From Opisthocomus hoazin (Eukaryota > Chordata > Aves > Opisthocomiformes > Opisthocomidae), in contig NC_134427.1 in the NCBI RefSeq assembly GCF_030867145.1, forward strand, positions 17,073,001-17,137,000: a DNA stretch of 64,000 bases, in the 5' to 3' direction. The notes beneath the pieces were generated by a model that did not search any database, was not told where the DNA came from, and saw only the letters and a program-made list of their open reading frames with translations. A program made the position numbers and the translations under genes. Positions 11,513 through 24,000 of this stretch are shown here, one piece after another (position 1 is the stretch's first letter; each line of letters opens with the position of its first letter).

Positions 11513-14500
11513 CCCCATGAGAACATGCCATTCTGTGCATTGCATGGCTTGTACTTCAGGAGGAGTGGATCCTCAGCACTTCCCACTTTTGTAGGTGTGG
11601 GGGTAAAGTGTTGCTAGGCTGCTGCTTTTTTGTGTGTACAGCACCAGTGAGTACAGATCGGGGCGAGTGTTGGGCAAGTATGAGGCAGGCAGCATGTCCG
11701 GAATATCAGTGGTGATATCCACCATAGGTCTTGATATTTTGACTCATTGCCTTGGCTGTCTCCTGCCTGAGTTCACCTACTAATGAGGCAGTGCTGGTTA
11801 TAGGGCAGGGTTTGGGAACAGTTTGTGTTAACAATGATGTACTTTAATTACAAACAAGCGGAAGTTACTTAACTCCTGTTAATGTGAAGCATAGCTCTGA
11901 GTACTAGGTGCCCTACTCCTGTGATGGGTAAACATGTTAGGTGTTGGAGAGCAGCGAGGGCAGATAACCTGGGAGCCAAGGGTGATGCTGAGCCAGGCGG
12001 AGCAGTGACCTCCCTGAGCTTGCAAACACCTCCCAAACCAAGGGTGAGAGGCCCCAGTCAAGACCTCTCCTGTGTCCTTCCCCCGCTGTGGCTCTTTCTA
12101 GCAGCTGGGTATCCCAGGGTACCACTGTGCCAGGTCAGAGCAGGCCTCGATCAGCCAAACCCTGCCAGGGAGAGGTTGTAGAGCATCTTGGTGCACTTGG
12201 ACCCTTCCATTACAGCAGGAGGTATAAATCTCTTTAATTTGTACATCTAAACCTTGTAGGTGTTCTACTGGAGAAGATTAACAGTAAGGCTTGTTATTTT
12301 ATAGTATGGAGTGTTTTCTTACAGTTGATAAAGGGAATTAGGACCTCAAATTTAATGCATTTTATCTAGCAACGTAATTGGCTGTGAGACTGGCTCTGCA
12401 AAACAGATCATAGGTTGTTAATGAAGATTCTTCTGATGTGTATGACTTGAGGTATATTGTCAGCAGACAGAAATGAAAGGAAAATTTGTGTATTTCAGCT
12501 ACAGACTTGACAGAAGGTGAATTAGAGAGCAGTAAAGTCGGCCTGAGTGTGGTATCTAGGCTATATTATATTGTGGGAACCTCATTTCCAGATTAATAGA
12601 ATGTAAAAGAAAGGGGATAGTGTTTACAAGTCGAGACTCAAATCCATAGTCTTGTCTCCCTGACTGAGAGCAGGACCATCTGTTTCTTGCTAGTGTTTGC
12701 AAGTGTCAGGTTTTACTGCATTCCATCTTACTTGCTGCTCAGAGAAAATCACTTGCTAATTAACAAGGAAAACCTCCCAGGATGTAATAGAGACACCTTT
12801 CTTTAAACCTTTTTGGCTTTACTGATCTCTGTCTAGTCTTCTGATGGCCAGCTCTTACCAAATGATGGCACATTTCATAAATAGCTGTCATGTCCCCTGT
12901 GATCTTACCTGCTCTGCTCAGGAGAATGGCAACTTGTTTGGAAAACAGATGGCCTTAAGTCGTGGTTCTGCTACTCTGCTGGCCAAATGGCAAGGCATCT
13001 CTTCTGCTTTTATTGCTTTCCCACCATTTTTCTTGCAGTGATGTTTTCATAGTGGTTAAAAATACTTTGAGTTTGTTGCATTGCAGGTGGTTGCGTGGTC
13101 ATACTTTCAGTTACAACTGGCTCCTCTTTGTTCTGTGCAGTTACTATTCACAAACATAACGTGCTGCTTATTTGCTCTTCCAGATGCTTCAGTAGAAATG
13201 TTACATAAAGTGGAGTTTAATGTTAATCCCTGTTGAAGCACACTTATAAATGCTTTTTTTGTTTGAAAGACTGCTGCCCAACGTTGCTCTCTGCTTATGA
13301 TTTCCAGTTAACTTTCAAACCATCTGACAGTGCTTCTGTCCAAACCAATTTGATTCAAACATTTTAGTGATTTTTGTGAGGCACTGTAGTGGATGTTTGA
13401 TGAAAGTCGAGATATTGCATCTCCTGTATTCCCTTCAGCTACTGTTTTTTGTAATTGGATCAAACAAAGCAATCAATCTTCCTTGTCCCAATTTGTTTTA
13501 TTGGCTAGAGTGCTGCGGCAAGCTACAGCACCCGGGGTGGGATTTTAATCCTGGATTGAAGTGGGAATGTTTTGGTGACAGTTACCAGGGTTGCTATCAT
13601 TTCTGCCTAGACAGGCAGGCATTACCATGCAGGTGATGAAAACAGAGAAGACATCTAGATGGCAGAAATGCCACGCTCTGCACTTTGTCAGGAGGAAAAG
13701 CACCGTGTTGGTTTTGTTCCAAAATAGCCATGCAGATGCTAAGCTCGTGGTACTGTGGTGGCCACAGTAATGCGTGTATTGCAGCACTTTTCCTAGGCAA
13801 AGGGGGCCAACGGGGCTCTTCAGAGTTGCTGGCTCTGTACTGCAACAACTAGCTCTGTTGCTGCCCATGTAGCTTTCTCTCTTCCCAGCCAACCTGTCAG
13901 CTGTTTTTCAGAGAAACCTGTAGCTCTGAAAGTGCCCCTTAGACCTGCTACAGATCCTTTGCTGCTGCATGCTTCAGCATTAGCACAAGGGAAATGGAGA
14001 AAATGGGTTTATAGTTCGCTAAATGCTCAAAGCTAGGAAGAGCCTTCTTGTGTGGAAATGCCACAAGAGGAAAGCTTTCCGAGGTTATCTGCAGCTCTCG
14101 GACTGTGAAAGGGTGAAGGAGTGGGAGAAGAGCGAGGTTGAGCCTGGAGGCGTTCTACTGTGCAGCTGGAGTGTGCAGGGTGCTGCGAGTGTCCAGTTGG
14201 TGCCATGTGCTGTCTGCTTTCCTGGCAGTACTGCTGCGCTGACCGAACTTCCCTGAATGGCTCTTGCCTTGGGGAATTTGTCTAAAAGCACTTGCTGTCG
14301 CAGCTGTTCAATGCGCTGCTTTGCAGGGATGGCCAGGCTGGGGCTCTGTGCACGAGTCTGAAATGTTTCCTGCTGGGGCTCAAAGCAAACTGCGCTTAGT
14401 GGTGTGATGCCCTGACTTTGTGGGGGATTGCAGCACTGCTGAGGTGGCGTGCTAAAAGACTGTGTGTGTATATATTTTTGTTTTTTTTCCTGCCCTTAGT

Positions 14501-17500
14501 GTCTCTTGAAAGACAAGGATTCCTGCTTGTGCTTTGTGTGTGGTACACGACAACCTGTTTGCAGCTGGCAGTTTGCTGCAAGAGGACTACATCACATGCA
14601 GAATTTGTGACTGCAGTTGAGGGGTGTATTGATTTTGTGTGCTGCTCTTCATCTTTGGGGATCAGCATCATTACAGCTGTGCCGAGAGCGCCTGATTTCT
14701 TCCCTATGTCCCCTAACTGGCTAGAGCAACCAAATATGCACAGTTTTCTGGAAAACTGGGAAATAGTGTGGAAAAAATAGCATGCGCTCAGAAGCGTGTC
14801 ACCCAAATAAATGAAATGGGTAATGCTGTCCTGAGCAAATAGGATTTATAGCAATTTCAATATGTGGGTGTGGGGAAAAAATACAGACAAGTGTAATAAA
14901 AGAAATATTGGTTGTTTTTTCAAGCAATTGCTGTGTAAAATATTGTCCTTGGGACAGAAAAGTTACCTTGATGCTGAAATAATGCACTTGGCTTCTGCCT
15001 GTCAGTGTTATATCAAAGCCTCAGTAAATTTTTCATTCCCCTAGGCATTACTTTACAGCTATTGTCCTCCATACCAAACTCCATTCATAACGTGTATTTA
15101 TAGCTGGACTGATCTTTGAGATTCTTCATAACATATAAAAATGAGGAAGCTGCCACAAAATGGCTTTTGGTTTTCTCTGAGACTTGCAAAATAGATGTTA
15201 AAAGAAAATGATTTAAACTAGCGATTTTATTAATAATGTATGATTGCCATTTGTAGCTTTCACAGCTATTCTCCAGAAGTACCCCAGGCTTCCAAGGATG
15301 AAGTGCGAAGCTTTGAATCTGCAGCTTTGTTTTTAGTTTATTTTAAGCTTTGAGGCAACAAATCTGCTGGACCAAATTTATGCCAAATAAATGTGTGCCA
15401 GACTTATGCCAGTAGAGTTTCTGGTTCAGTCTGTCTCTCTTTCGATATATATATTCAGTGTTTGTTTCACTTCAGTGGTAGACAGTCAAGACAAAGAAAC
15501 AAAGGACTAGCTATATTCAGATACTTAGCTGAGCAGATCAATATCCATGTGGATTTACAAATATCTGAGGAGGTTTTGTGCTTCCTTACCACTGGCTTTT
15601 GGGGTGAGTGACCTCCTTAGGCCTGCCTGAAAGCTCTAGTAAATTCCTAGGTACCATTTGAGAAAATCACTCATGGGCCAAATGTATTTTTCTAAGTCAC
15701 CCTGAAGCTGGGACGGAGCAGGAATTACCACCTAGATTTCCATGCTCCGGATGGTGCCTTCCTCCGTTTGGCAGCAATGCTGTGCAGCTCTGCTTTGCTG
15801 ATCTCGGGTCAGAATTTGCATATTGATCCGGGTCTCATTTAGCCTTTTATTTACTTCCAAACAATTGACATGTACCAGACTGTATTTCAGTGGTTGGTCT
15901 GTTAAAGTGGTAAAACTGATGGTGTTTAATGAAGACTGATTAAATAGGCCAGACAATGCAGACAGCAATTAAGATACATCATTCAGAATGAAGATCACAA
16001 ATCTCTGAAAGAAGTAGGAATCTACCAAATCTTGTCCGTAAGAGGAGTCATCAGCACTTGCGCCGCTAAGTTCCCAGAGCAGCAGGAGGAGACTGACTCT
16101 TAGCACAATAAGTCTCCATTTGAGATGCAGGATACTTGGCAAATGGTAAAGATGTGTCATAGTTTTGAGAATTTTAACATTTCAGTGTTTTCTGTGTGCC
16201 TGTGCTGGTCCATGTGCACACATGAATAATTTCATGCAGGTAGAGCTCTTGAGCCTGAGATGAAATGGACTTTCATCAGTGGTAGAGAAAGGGTTTCCTT
16301 AGTGCAGGAGAACTGCAAGGAGTAACCTTGCCTCCTGCCTTTGGAAGCATGTGGGGTTGGGGTGAAAGCGTTGTTGTCCTGTGCAACTCTCCTTTGCACA
16401 CCAACACGATGAACAGCTGGGGGAGAGGTTCATTGTTGCAGGCTGCCGGAGAAAAGTTTTATGCATTGTTTGGTTTTGTGTTGGTTTAGGTAGCTTGTTT
16501 TTTCTTCCTCTCCATTGAAGAGCAAGATAAAATATAAGTGTCAGAAAGACTTTGACAGTTGAGTATAACCTATTGATTAAGTTGACATTTATGTTGGCAG
16601 CAGTGGAAGAAATTCAGCTCAAATTAGAGGGTAATGTTTGCTGCAAATCCTGCTTTGTGAGCCTATTTAGTGAGAGAAAACATCTTTTTATCTCTCAAAA
16701 CAAAGATGATTTTCACTGCTACGTTATGGCATCAAGAAATTACGTTATAAATTGCTGGTTTTGTCATTAAAACTGTTGGGCATTTTTTAAAACTGAAGCC
16801 TCTGTAAACAGAACAGACATTAAAGCAGATGGGATATGCTTCGAAGTCCTGACTAGATCACTGTTTTCTCACCTCCTGTTTTTATTATTCTTTGCTTCTG
16901 ATAATAGCTTCTTTAGGAGAGGTTTTAAAAATGGATTGTCCGTGATGTTCTTCAGTGTCAGATATAAATAAAGGAAAACTGCTGCATGTTACTTTGTTGA
17001 AAGCTTCTTGTAGAGCTGTGTAATCAGGGCAGTTAGAACTTCGCCTGTAGTTTGTCTTGTGGGTTTGCTGTGCATACCAATTAAATCAGTCAAGAATTGA
17101 ACATAATTGCCTGGCCTCCTTGTATGTCTGGAAACTTGCTCGGAGTGTAGTGGTTTCTAAGGCTGACTCCCCTGGATCCTACATTATTTATGACAGCAGT
17201 TTTTCTTATCCCTTCACATCTATTTTGAGGGTGTTTTGCTTTTTCGCATTTTTCTGCATTTCTCACTTGTTCAGTGTATGGATAACAGTCTGTGGTGAAT
17301 GATGTGCATTTGAAAAACCCAGAGCTACTGCTTTTCTATTAATGGAAGAAAGCGAGGAGAGAGAGGCAGAAGCAGCTGGCCAGAGGAGGGGGGCAAGAAA
17401 GGACCTGGAGTAGCTACAATGCTTAGGACTTGCTGGAAAAGGCAGTGTTCCAGTAGACTGAGACTGCTGGTATAGGTCCGTGCACTTGGATGGGCAGGAA

Positions 17501-17738
17501 TAAGAGTGCTCTCATAATCCTCCAGATCTTGGCATAATGCTGTATGCAGACCATATAACTTCCTTTGTGCATGCGGGCTTGGTTCTCCTTTGGAAACATT
17601 TCCTCTGAGATTAAAAAAAAAAAGGCATTTATTTTGCATGCTCTATTGGGAGCACAGTCTGCATTGTGCTCCACAGAATGGTAACATAATGTCCAAACAA
17701 GTCATCTTATGAATCTTTTGTCTCTTTTGTACTCTCAG

Positions 17739-17893
17739 GGTTTCCCATCTTGATGCTTGGGAATTGGCCACAGAGCTTCAGATTGGAAACCCCTTCAGCA
17801 GGCTGTACCGCTCCCATCTTCTCTGTGCTCTGACCGTCCCCATGTGCACCAGAGCACTGTGACAGAGAGCATGCCAGCATCCGTAGGGAATAG
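17739..17893 (+). other. Candidate exon, unidentified
   Basis: A pyrimidine stretch with TACTCTCAG at 17730-17738 precedes this 155-base segment, and TAG/GTGAGG follows it. The segment is visibly richer in G and C than its flanks. The frame from 17740 is open for 40 codons to a TGA at 17860; another frame also stops late. So it cannot be an internal coding exon, but it could be a terminal or non-coding one. No product is recognised. Confidence 0.15.
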
Positions 17894-20753
17894 GTGAGGG
17901 CCAGTGATGGATGGACAGTCTGAGTAGTGTAGTAAATTCAATTTTGAAAGGGATGCTTGAGGCCCTTAATTATAAAATGTAATGACAGAAAAAAATTAGG
18001 GAAGCCACCATTGTGGTGTTGAGGGAACATTCACTTCTGAACTGAAAGCCTGAATCACAAACAAACAAAAGAAGGAATGATTGTGTGTTCTAAGGAGCTC
18101 CCTATGTTTCTATCCTCTACTTAAGCAAGGGGGCTGTAGGAATGATGAAGAAAATGGGGAGGGTCTCTGCATGTAAAATACTTCCTTATGTTATGAATTG
18201 ATTAATAATGATAAAGGACAAAGTCTTTCAAGAGTGATTCCAATCTTGTGATACGGTAGCTGAACACTGAAGTTGGCATTTACCCAAATTTATTGCTATG
18301 ACTATAAAAGCAGTGAACTTCCGTGTTTTTTAAAATAGATAATTGATTTAGTTGATTTGACAGATTATGAACACAGATATATTTTTGTTAGGGGAGAGTG
18401 GAAGTGAGTGTCTTGTTTGGTTGTCTTATGAGATCTGCAAGTGGATTTCTAATCAGTTAATTCTCTTCTTGTCTTCAGTTTTGGTCCTTGATTGTGGCAA
18501 TTTGTTCAATATATTATCCGAGGAAAAAAAATGTTAAAGGTCTCAATGATGAAATGGGGAAGACTGGTCGATGGGTTTTATCATAGAAATTAATTGATCT
18601 GTATTGTGGAATACAGGAATTTTAGACAGCGTAGTACAGTCTCTTTACTGCCAAGTGTTGTTATATTGCTATATTGAATATTAGGTACTCAAAAATTGGC
18701 TGCACTATTGCATAGGTTTTGGATAATATAGCTACAGCTCATAGCACTCTTATGACCTGATTATGGCTCAAAATCTAAGCAGGATCATAAAATGACGAAT
18801 AATCTTGCAATTATGTAATACTTTTGCAGTTCTTTAGTCTTCAGTAATGATCAGGAGGACTAGGTGATACATTGAGAAAAATAAGAAATATTAGTGGATA
18901 GGGCCTGAGGAGGAGTTAGGAGTTTCCATGTTTCTGTCTGACTTCTAATTTATGTACAGTAGCATTCAGGTGTCATTCAGTCTGGGTTTTTGATGTGATC
19001 AGTCCTCTGTACTGAAGAAAGGTGGGGTTTTTTTGTGTGTGTATTGTCCGAGAAATCTCTTTAGTGCCATTACTAAATTAAAGACCATGCTCAAATATAA
19101 GGGATGGAGACCTCATCTTTCAAATGGATGCTAAAAAGAATGCCTGCATCATTACATATTCCAGGAACATTTGATAAATTTAGGGATGCAAGTCTGTTCG
19201 CTCATAACAAATTTCAAAACTATGCTTAGGAAAATAATCCTTGTAAAAATATTATCACTGTAGGATGTTTAATTGGACTTGCTGTATCTGTACAGTAACA
19301 CTTTATTACTTTTGATCTACTATAAGAGGTGTTCTCAAAAGGATTTTGTTTATATAAAATACTAGTGTGAGGATAAACCAGGGAGAAGGTCAGTGAACTC
19401 TCTCAGCAGATGGGGAGAGAGGAAAACCTCTGGTGTACAGAGGGCAGCCAGCGAGGGGGAAATATAATGTGGAAGGGCAAAATGGTCTCTGAGGTGGTGA
19501 GGAAGGGTTGGTGACTTGATCCAGGAAAGATGTTGCAGTCCTGCCTGGCAGATTGCCTGTGTACCAGAATTAACCTCTTGCACTTGTAGTTGGTGCAAGC
19601 TCTAAAAATTGATGCGGCCTCAAAGATGTCTTTTGACTACATGTAGAAGTCATGGTGATAACAGTAATGGGGAGTATTATTGCCATATGTGCCTGCTGTA
19701 GTCTTTTAAATACATGTAAGAAATAACAGATGAGTTTCCATTATCACGCCGTTGGTTTACTTAAACTCAATGTTTAATTGAGACGGAGAAGCTATTAATG
19801 ATCCATGTGAACATATTAAAAGAATAGTGTTTTTATGGGACAGTTAAAAAACAATTGGTCTTTTTTCATAGTAGGCCGAGTTATGACTCCAGTGTCAGCA
19901 AAGTTTTGGAGATTGCTGCTGCTTTTTGTGAGGTGAGCTCCAGCAGTTGTGCCTGTTGAGTGCAGCCAGCCAGACCCGGGGGGCTGTGCTGGGCAGCTCC
20001 ACCAGCCAGCCTGGGGAGAGCGGGAAGGGCTTGGGCATCTTTAGAGCTCCGGTAATTGCAGTGCTTGTCTCTTCTGGAATTTCAGAAAAACAACAATGAA
20101 TACATTTTGCATTTAGGCTTAAAACAATAAAAGTGTATACTATAGCATGTGGGAAAAGCTGGTTTGTTTTTTTTTTTTCTTCTCATCACTATTGAGCTCT
20201 GTATTTAATAAACGCTATTAGAATAACAGTGGGATGTGAAATACCTGTTGAGGTTTCATAGAAGCATATTCATCTGCTGGCAGATCATAGTGGTGTGTTA
20301 GTATGGTGGCTGGGATGGATTTTGCCCTGTCTATTACAAGTTTGGCTACACCATCGTGGGTGCTGTTGCCTTCTGGGATGATACCCATAGATCCCACCCT
20401 CCTGTTTTTTTTTTTTTTTGTGTTGCTAAAATAGTGGTTTTGTTTTTGTTTTTTTTCTTAATTAACCAACATGCTATTCCCAAAATCTATTTTAACATTC
20501 AGTCACTCTTCCCCCCCTCCTGCTTTCAGTTGCATTCCTCTATTTGGGTGACAGGGCGGTTTTCTCTGGACTCCAGGTACCACCTCTTGAAATGAAGCGA
20601 TGGGGCTAGCCTGATTAGCTGGGTATCGCTGCTCCCATCCAGCTGAGGGTGAGGCACCAGCCCTGTGAGCAAATAGCTCGTTTGGCATATGCGGAGATAC
20701 TTGGTAATAGAAGTCTCACAAATGGAATGGAAGCAATTGTTATCAGGACTTTT

Positions 20754-21036
20754 ATCACAGAATGTTCGGGGTTGGAAGGGACCTCTGTGGGTCATCTAGT
20801 CCAACCCTACTGCTGAAGCAGGGTCACCTACAGCAGGCTGCACAGGACCTGGTCCAGGCGGGTCTTCAATATCTCCAGAGAAGGAGACTCCACAACCTCC
20901 CTGGGCGGCCTGTTCCAGGGTTTCGTCACCCTCAGAGGGAAGAAGTTCTTCCTCATGCTCAAATGGAACTTCCTGTGCTTCAGTTTGTGCCCGTTGCCCC
21001 TTGTCCTGTCACTGGGCACCGCTGAAGAGTTTTGCC
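20754..21036 (-). mobile_element. CR1 LINE, 3' end fragment
   Basis: On the + strand it starts with ATCACAGAATGTTC, the complement of an ATTCTGTGAT octamer, followed by GGTTGGAAGGGACCTCT and GTCATCTAGTCCAACCC, the CR1 3' UTR. The minus strand then gives the C-terminal part of CR1 ORF2: a [10 protein letters not shown] phrase, [20 protein letters not shown], and an end V-L-C-S-L-L, open for about 70 codons (20828-21049). About 280 bases remain; the rest was never inserted or is lost. The left end is clear; the right end near 21036 is good to about 10 bases. It is relatively well preserved. Confidence 0.93.
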
Positions 21037-24000
21037 AGTAATGTTGCACCTCATTGGTATGATTGGTGAAAGGACATCTGTGTTTCCTGCTCCTTTGACT
21101 GCTTTTTGAAATGATATGGGAGGTGGCTGTGGGGGTGCCCAGCGCCGGGCAGGTGAAAAACCCAGGGACAGGAGGAAGTCTTGTTAAGTGTTAGGAAATT
21201 AATAAGCAATAAACAGAGCTGGAAAACTCTTGAGAGGGAAAATTAAGCTATGATATAAGACTTGAAAGACAAATGTATGGACAACTTTGGTCAAGCTATA
21301 AATGTCCCCACACAAAATCAATTAATCCTCTGTCCCCTCAAATCCTGCCCTAACAGTCAAGTAAGAGTGGTGATGCCTGTGAGGTATTCTGAGGCAGCCT
21401 GAGAATTTTTCTTTCTTTAAATAGCAAGGCCTTCAACATAATGTAATAAGATACTATAAATAGTAGTCCTTCACCTAGCATGATTTGCTGGCTTTTGGAG
21501 ATGATTAAAATAATTATGGAAACATCAGGAAAATTCAGTTTGAGATCTCCTGTGATCTTGTGTTAATTTCTGATTGAAAACACTCAATTTTTGGCAACTC
21601 TATTTGAACAGCCAATTAAACTTGAGATGTAGTAAAATACAAGTAGTCTGGGGCCTTTTGTCTTATATAAAAGACCTGAAAATGCTTTGCAATAAAAGCT
21701 GAAATGTCTCTTGCTAGTTGGAAAACTGCTTTTTTGGGGGGAGGATGATGGGTGGTGTCAAAATTCTTCGGCAAGGTAAAACACTGCATCCTATCCTTTT
21801 TTCTTGTTTCTATTAATGGGAACAAGTGTTTTCATGAGTGGCTTGATATGTTGGAAAAAATGGGAAGGGATGTAATAACAGGCTTCAGATCACTAGCTGT
21901 GAGCAGATTCGAGCTCTGTAATGGCCTCTTGAAACTTACTTTATGTATACTTTTGCTGAAGAGCAATACAGCATTCTATAATTATGTCTATAAAAGCGTA
22001 AAACCTGCCACCCACCTGAATAAATTATAGTGATATATGAACACCTAGATACATGTTTTGTTTCTTGGAATGATGATAGAGGTAGTCCAGGGATTTGCAG
22101 TTAAGAGTTCTCCTCCTCTCATCCTTTGATTGCACTCCCTATCTAATGGCCTTAGCTGACAGTTTTTGTTTTCAAGGAGAAATTCTGAAAAATAGCTTTG
22201 TCTGTGACAAGATATGACTTGGTATTAATACTGAAAAGAAACTTGCCTTTCAGCTAGTGTTCTAGTAAGTTGCATAACTTCTTGAATAAACTGTTTCCAG
22301 AACAAATCTTTAAAGAACCAATATGCCAATAAATATTAAATAAATAAAAACAGATGGTTGTTTTTTAGCTGAAGTGCTCCATCACTGGCAGCTTAAAAGC
22401 ACTCATCTGCTTTTCTTGCAAAGCAGAAGTCTTACATGAAACCTTCTCAGTGCTACCATAATTGGATTTTACAGGCAGCTATTTCCATCATCCTTCATTT
22501 ACACGTGTAATCCAAAGGTGTGCTTGGCTCCCCCAGTCTGAGGGTGAAAGGGCTGTGAGAGACTAAGGAAGTGCAGGTTCTTGAGGACTTTGCAGAAATT
22601 ACTTCTCTATTTAAGGATTTCTTTCAGTGGGAGAGGATTCATGCGTGGAGACTGGGGAGTAAGGGGATCAAGGCTGGCAGTTGGGGTGAGAAACCATAAT
22701 GCATTCCAAAGAAATTCTTAAGAGAAGCCACTTCTAAATTTGGGTTCTCTTCATTCTCTTATCTTTCTGGTATGTGATATTCTGAGCAAGACATGAGGAA
22801 AATTAGTTAATTATTCTATGAGGCAACAACTTGGAAGCAGACTAAAATTTGAGCTCTATTCTGCATTCCTGTTTTGAATTAATCCTAAAATATGGCACAA
22901 ACAGCCTGGTCTGTCCCTTACTGATCTCAGAGGACCTGATGTGGCCAATCCGCAGGACAAGACACAGGAACAATCTCAAAGAAAGGTTTAGGTTTGAACC
23001 CCTGAACAGCAGCAGCTGTGTAGTCAAGGTCATGGAAATGTTACTCACGTACTTATGACAGAATGGGAGAATACACAGTTTTGCCTTTTGGTGATTTTAC
23101 AACCTTCTGCAGGTGACTTCTTAGGTCTGCTTCCTTGGTGAGCCCAGGACTCTGCAGTCATTTACCCGGAAGCCTTCCTGACAATCCTGGCTAATCCATT
23201 GCCTACTGTGCGAAAACTGCTGCCACGTAATCCAGCCCAGATGTTACAATGACCAGTACACAGGATAAAACCTGTGCAGAGCACAGTGGATGCTGACTGA
23301 ATTGCAGTGCTGGGATGTGTGGATGTCCAGGATACAATAATCTTGAGTGACAAATGGCCAGACCCTTGGTTGTAAGAGCCAAAACCATGAATGGAAAATT
23401 GCTTAACTTGTGAGACGGAGTTTTCAGGTGAAGTATTTGTGAACCCAGATCTATCAGCAGGTAATAAATGTAGGATAACTGCATAAATGATGGAGAACCT
23501 TGACAGAGGTTGCAAGTTTAAGCACTTCTGAGAAAGAGAAGAGCTGACTCTAAACTGAAACATCTGGATATTTTTGGTGCTGGTTGACCTGACTGACTTC
23601 TTCTGTTAAGAAGAGTGCAAATTGCCAAGAGAGCAATAGTTGTCCTGCATCTAATCGGTGATCATAAGGGCAATGTGCAAATAGCATCGTTATGGAGTAG
23701 CCTGGGATTACATGCGTGAAAAGAGGCTGGTAAAAGAGGATTTCCTGGCTGTTTTAGTCAGGAATATCCAGTCCACCAACTGAGAGGAAATTATGGTAAT
23801 AAACCCCCCTCTGACTATCAGGCAAGAGGGAAAACAATAAAGATGAGGGTCTGAGAGCTGCATATTTAGTAGAGCCTTCCCTAATGAGGCGAATATTGGC
23901 TGAGAATAGATGAGTGCCCTCCAATTCAGCAGAAGTTAAGGGTTTAAGCTGTTCATGGTAAGAGGCCATTTGTTACAACAGGTTACTTAACTCTCTTCAA

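Larger units (their letters stand above)
11201..20753. other. Non-coding block, no gene recognised
   Basis: Long stretch without a recognisable gene or transposon. It holds a T-rich/C-rich tract at 11461-11512, T-runs near 14476, 20163 and 20405, and GC-richer patches near 11.95-12.18 kb and 19.92-20.05 kb. Two splice-flanked segments (17739-17893 and 19872-19932) could be exons but have no recognised product. Open frames such as 14396-14806 (-) and 14418-14780 (+) overlap on opposite strands and look like chance. Confidence 0.55.

Noticed and set aside
14396..14806. Overlapping 120- and 136-codon frames on opposite strands
   Set aside because: Neither resembles a known family; an overlap of this kind is typical of chance.
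20405..20419. T15 run as the tail of a minus-strand processed pseudogene
   Set aside because: No coding similarity to the right of it and no flanking duplication.
23162..23563. 133-codon open frame, - strand
   Set aside because: No recognisable motif, and several chance frames in the window have this length.
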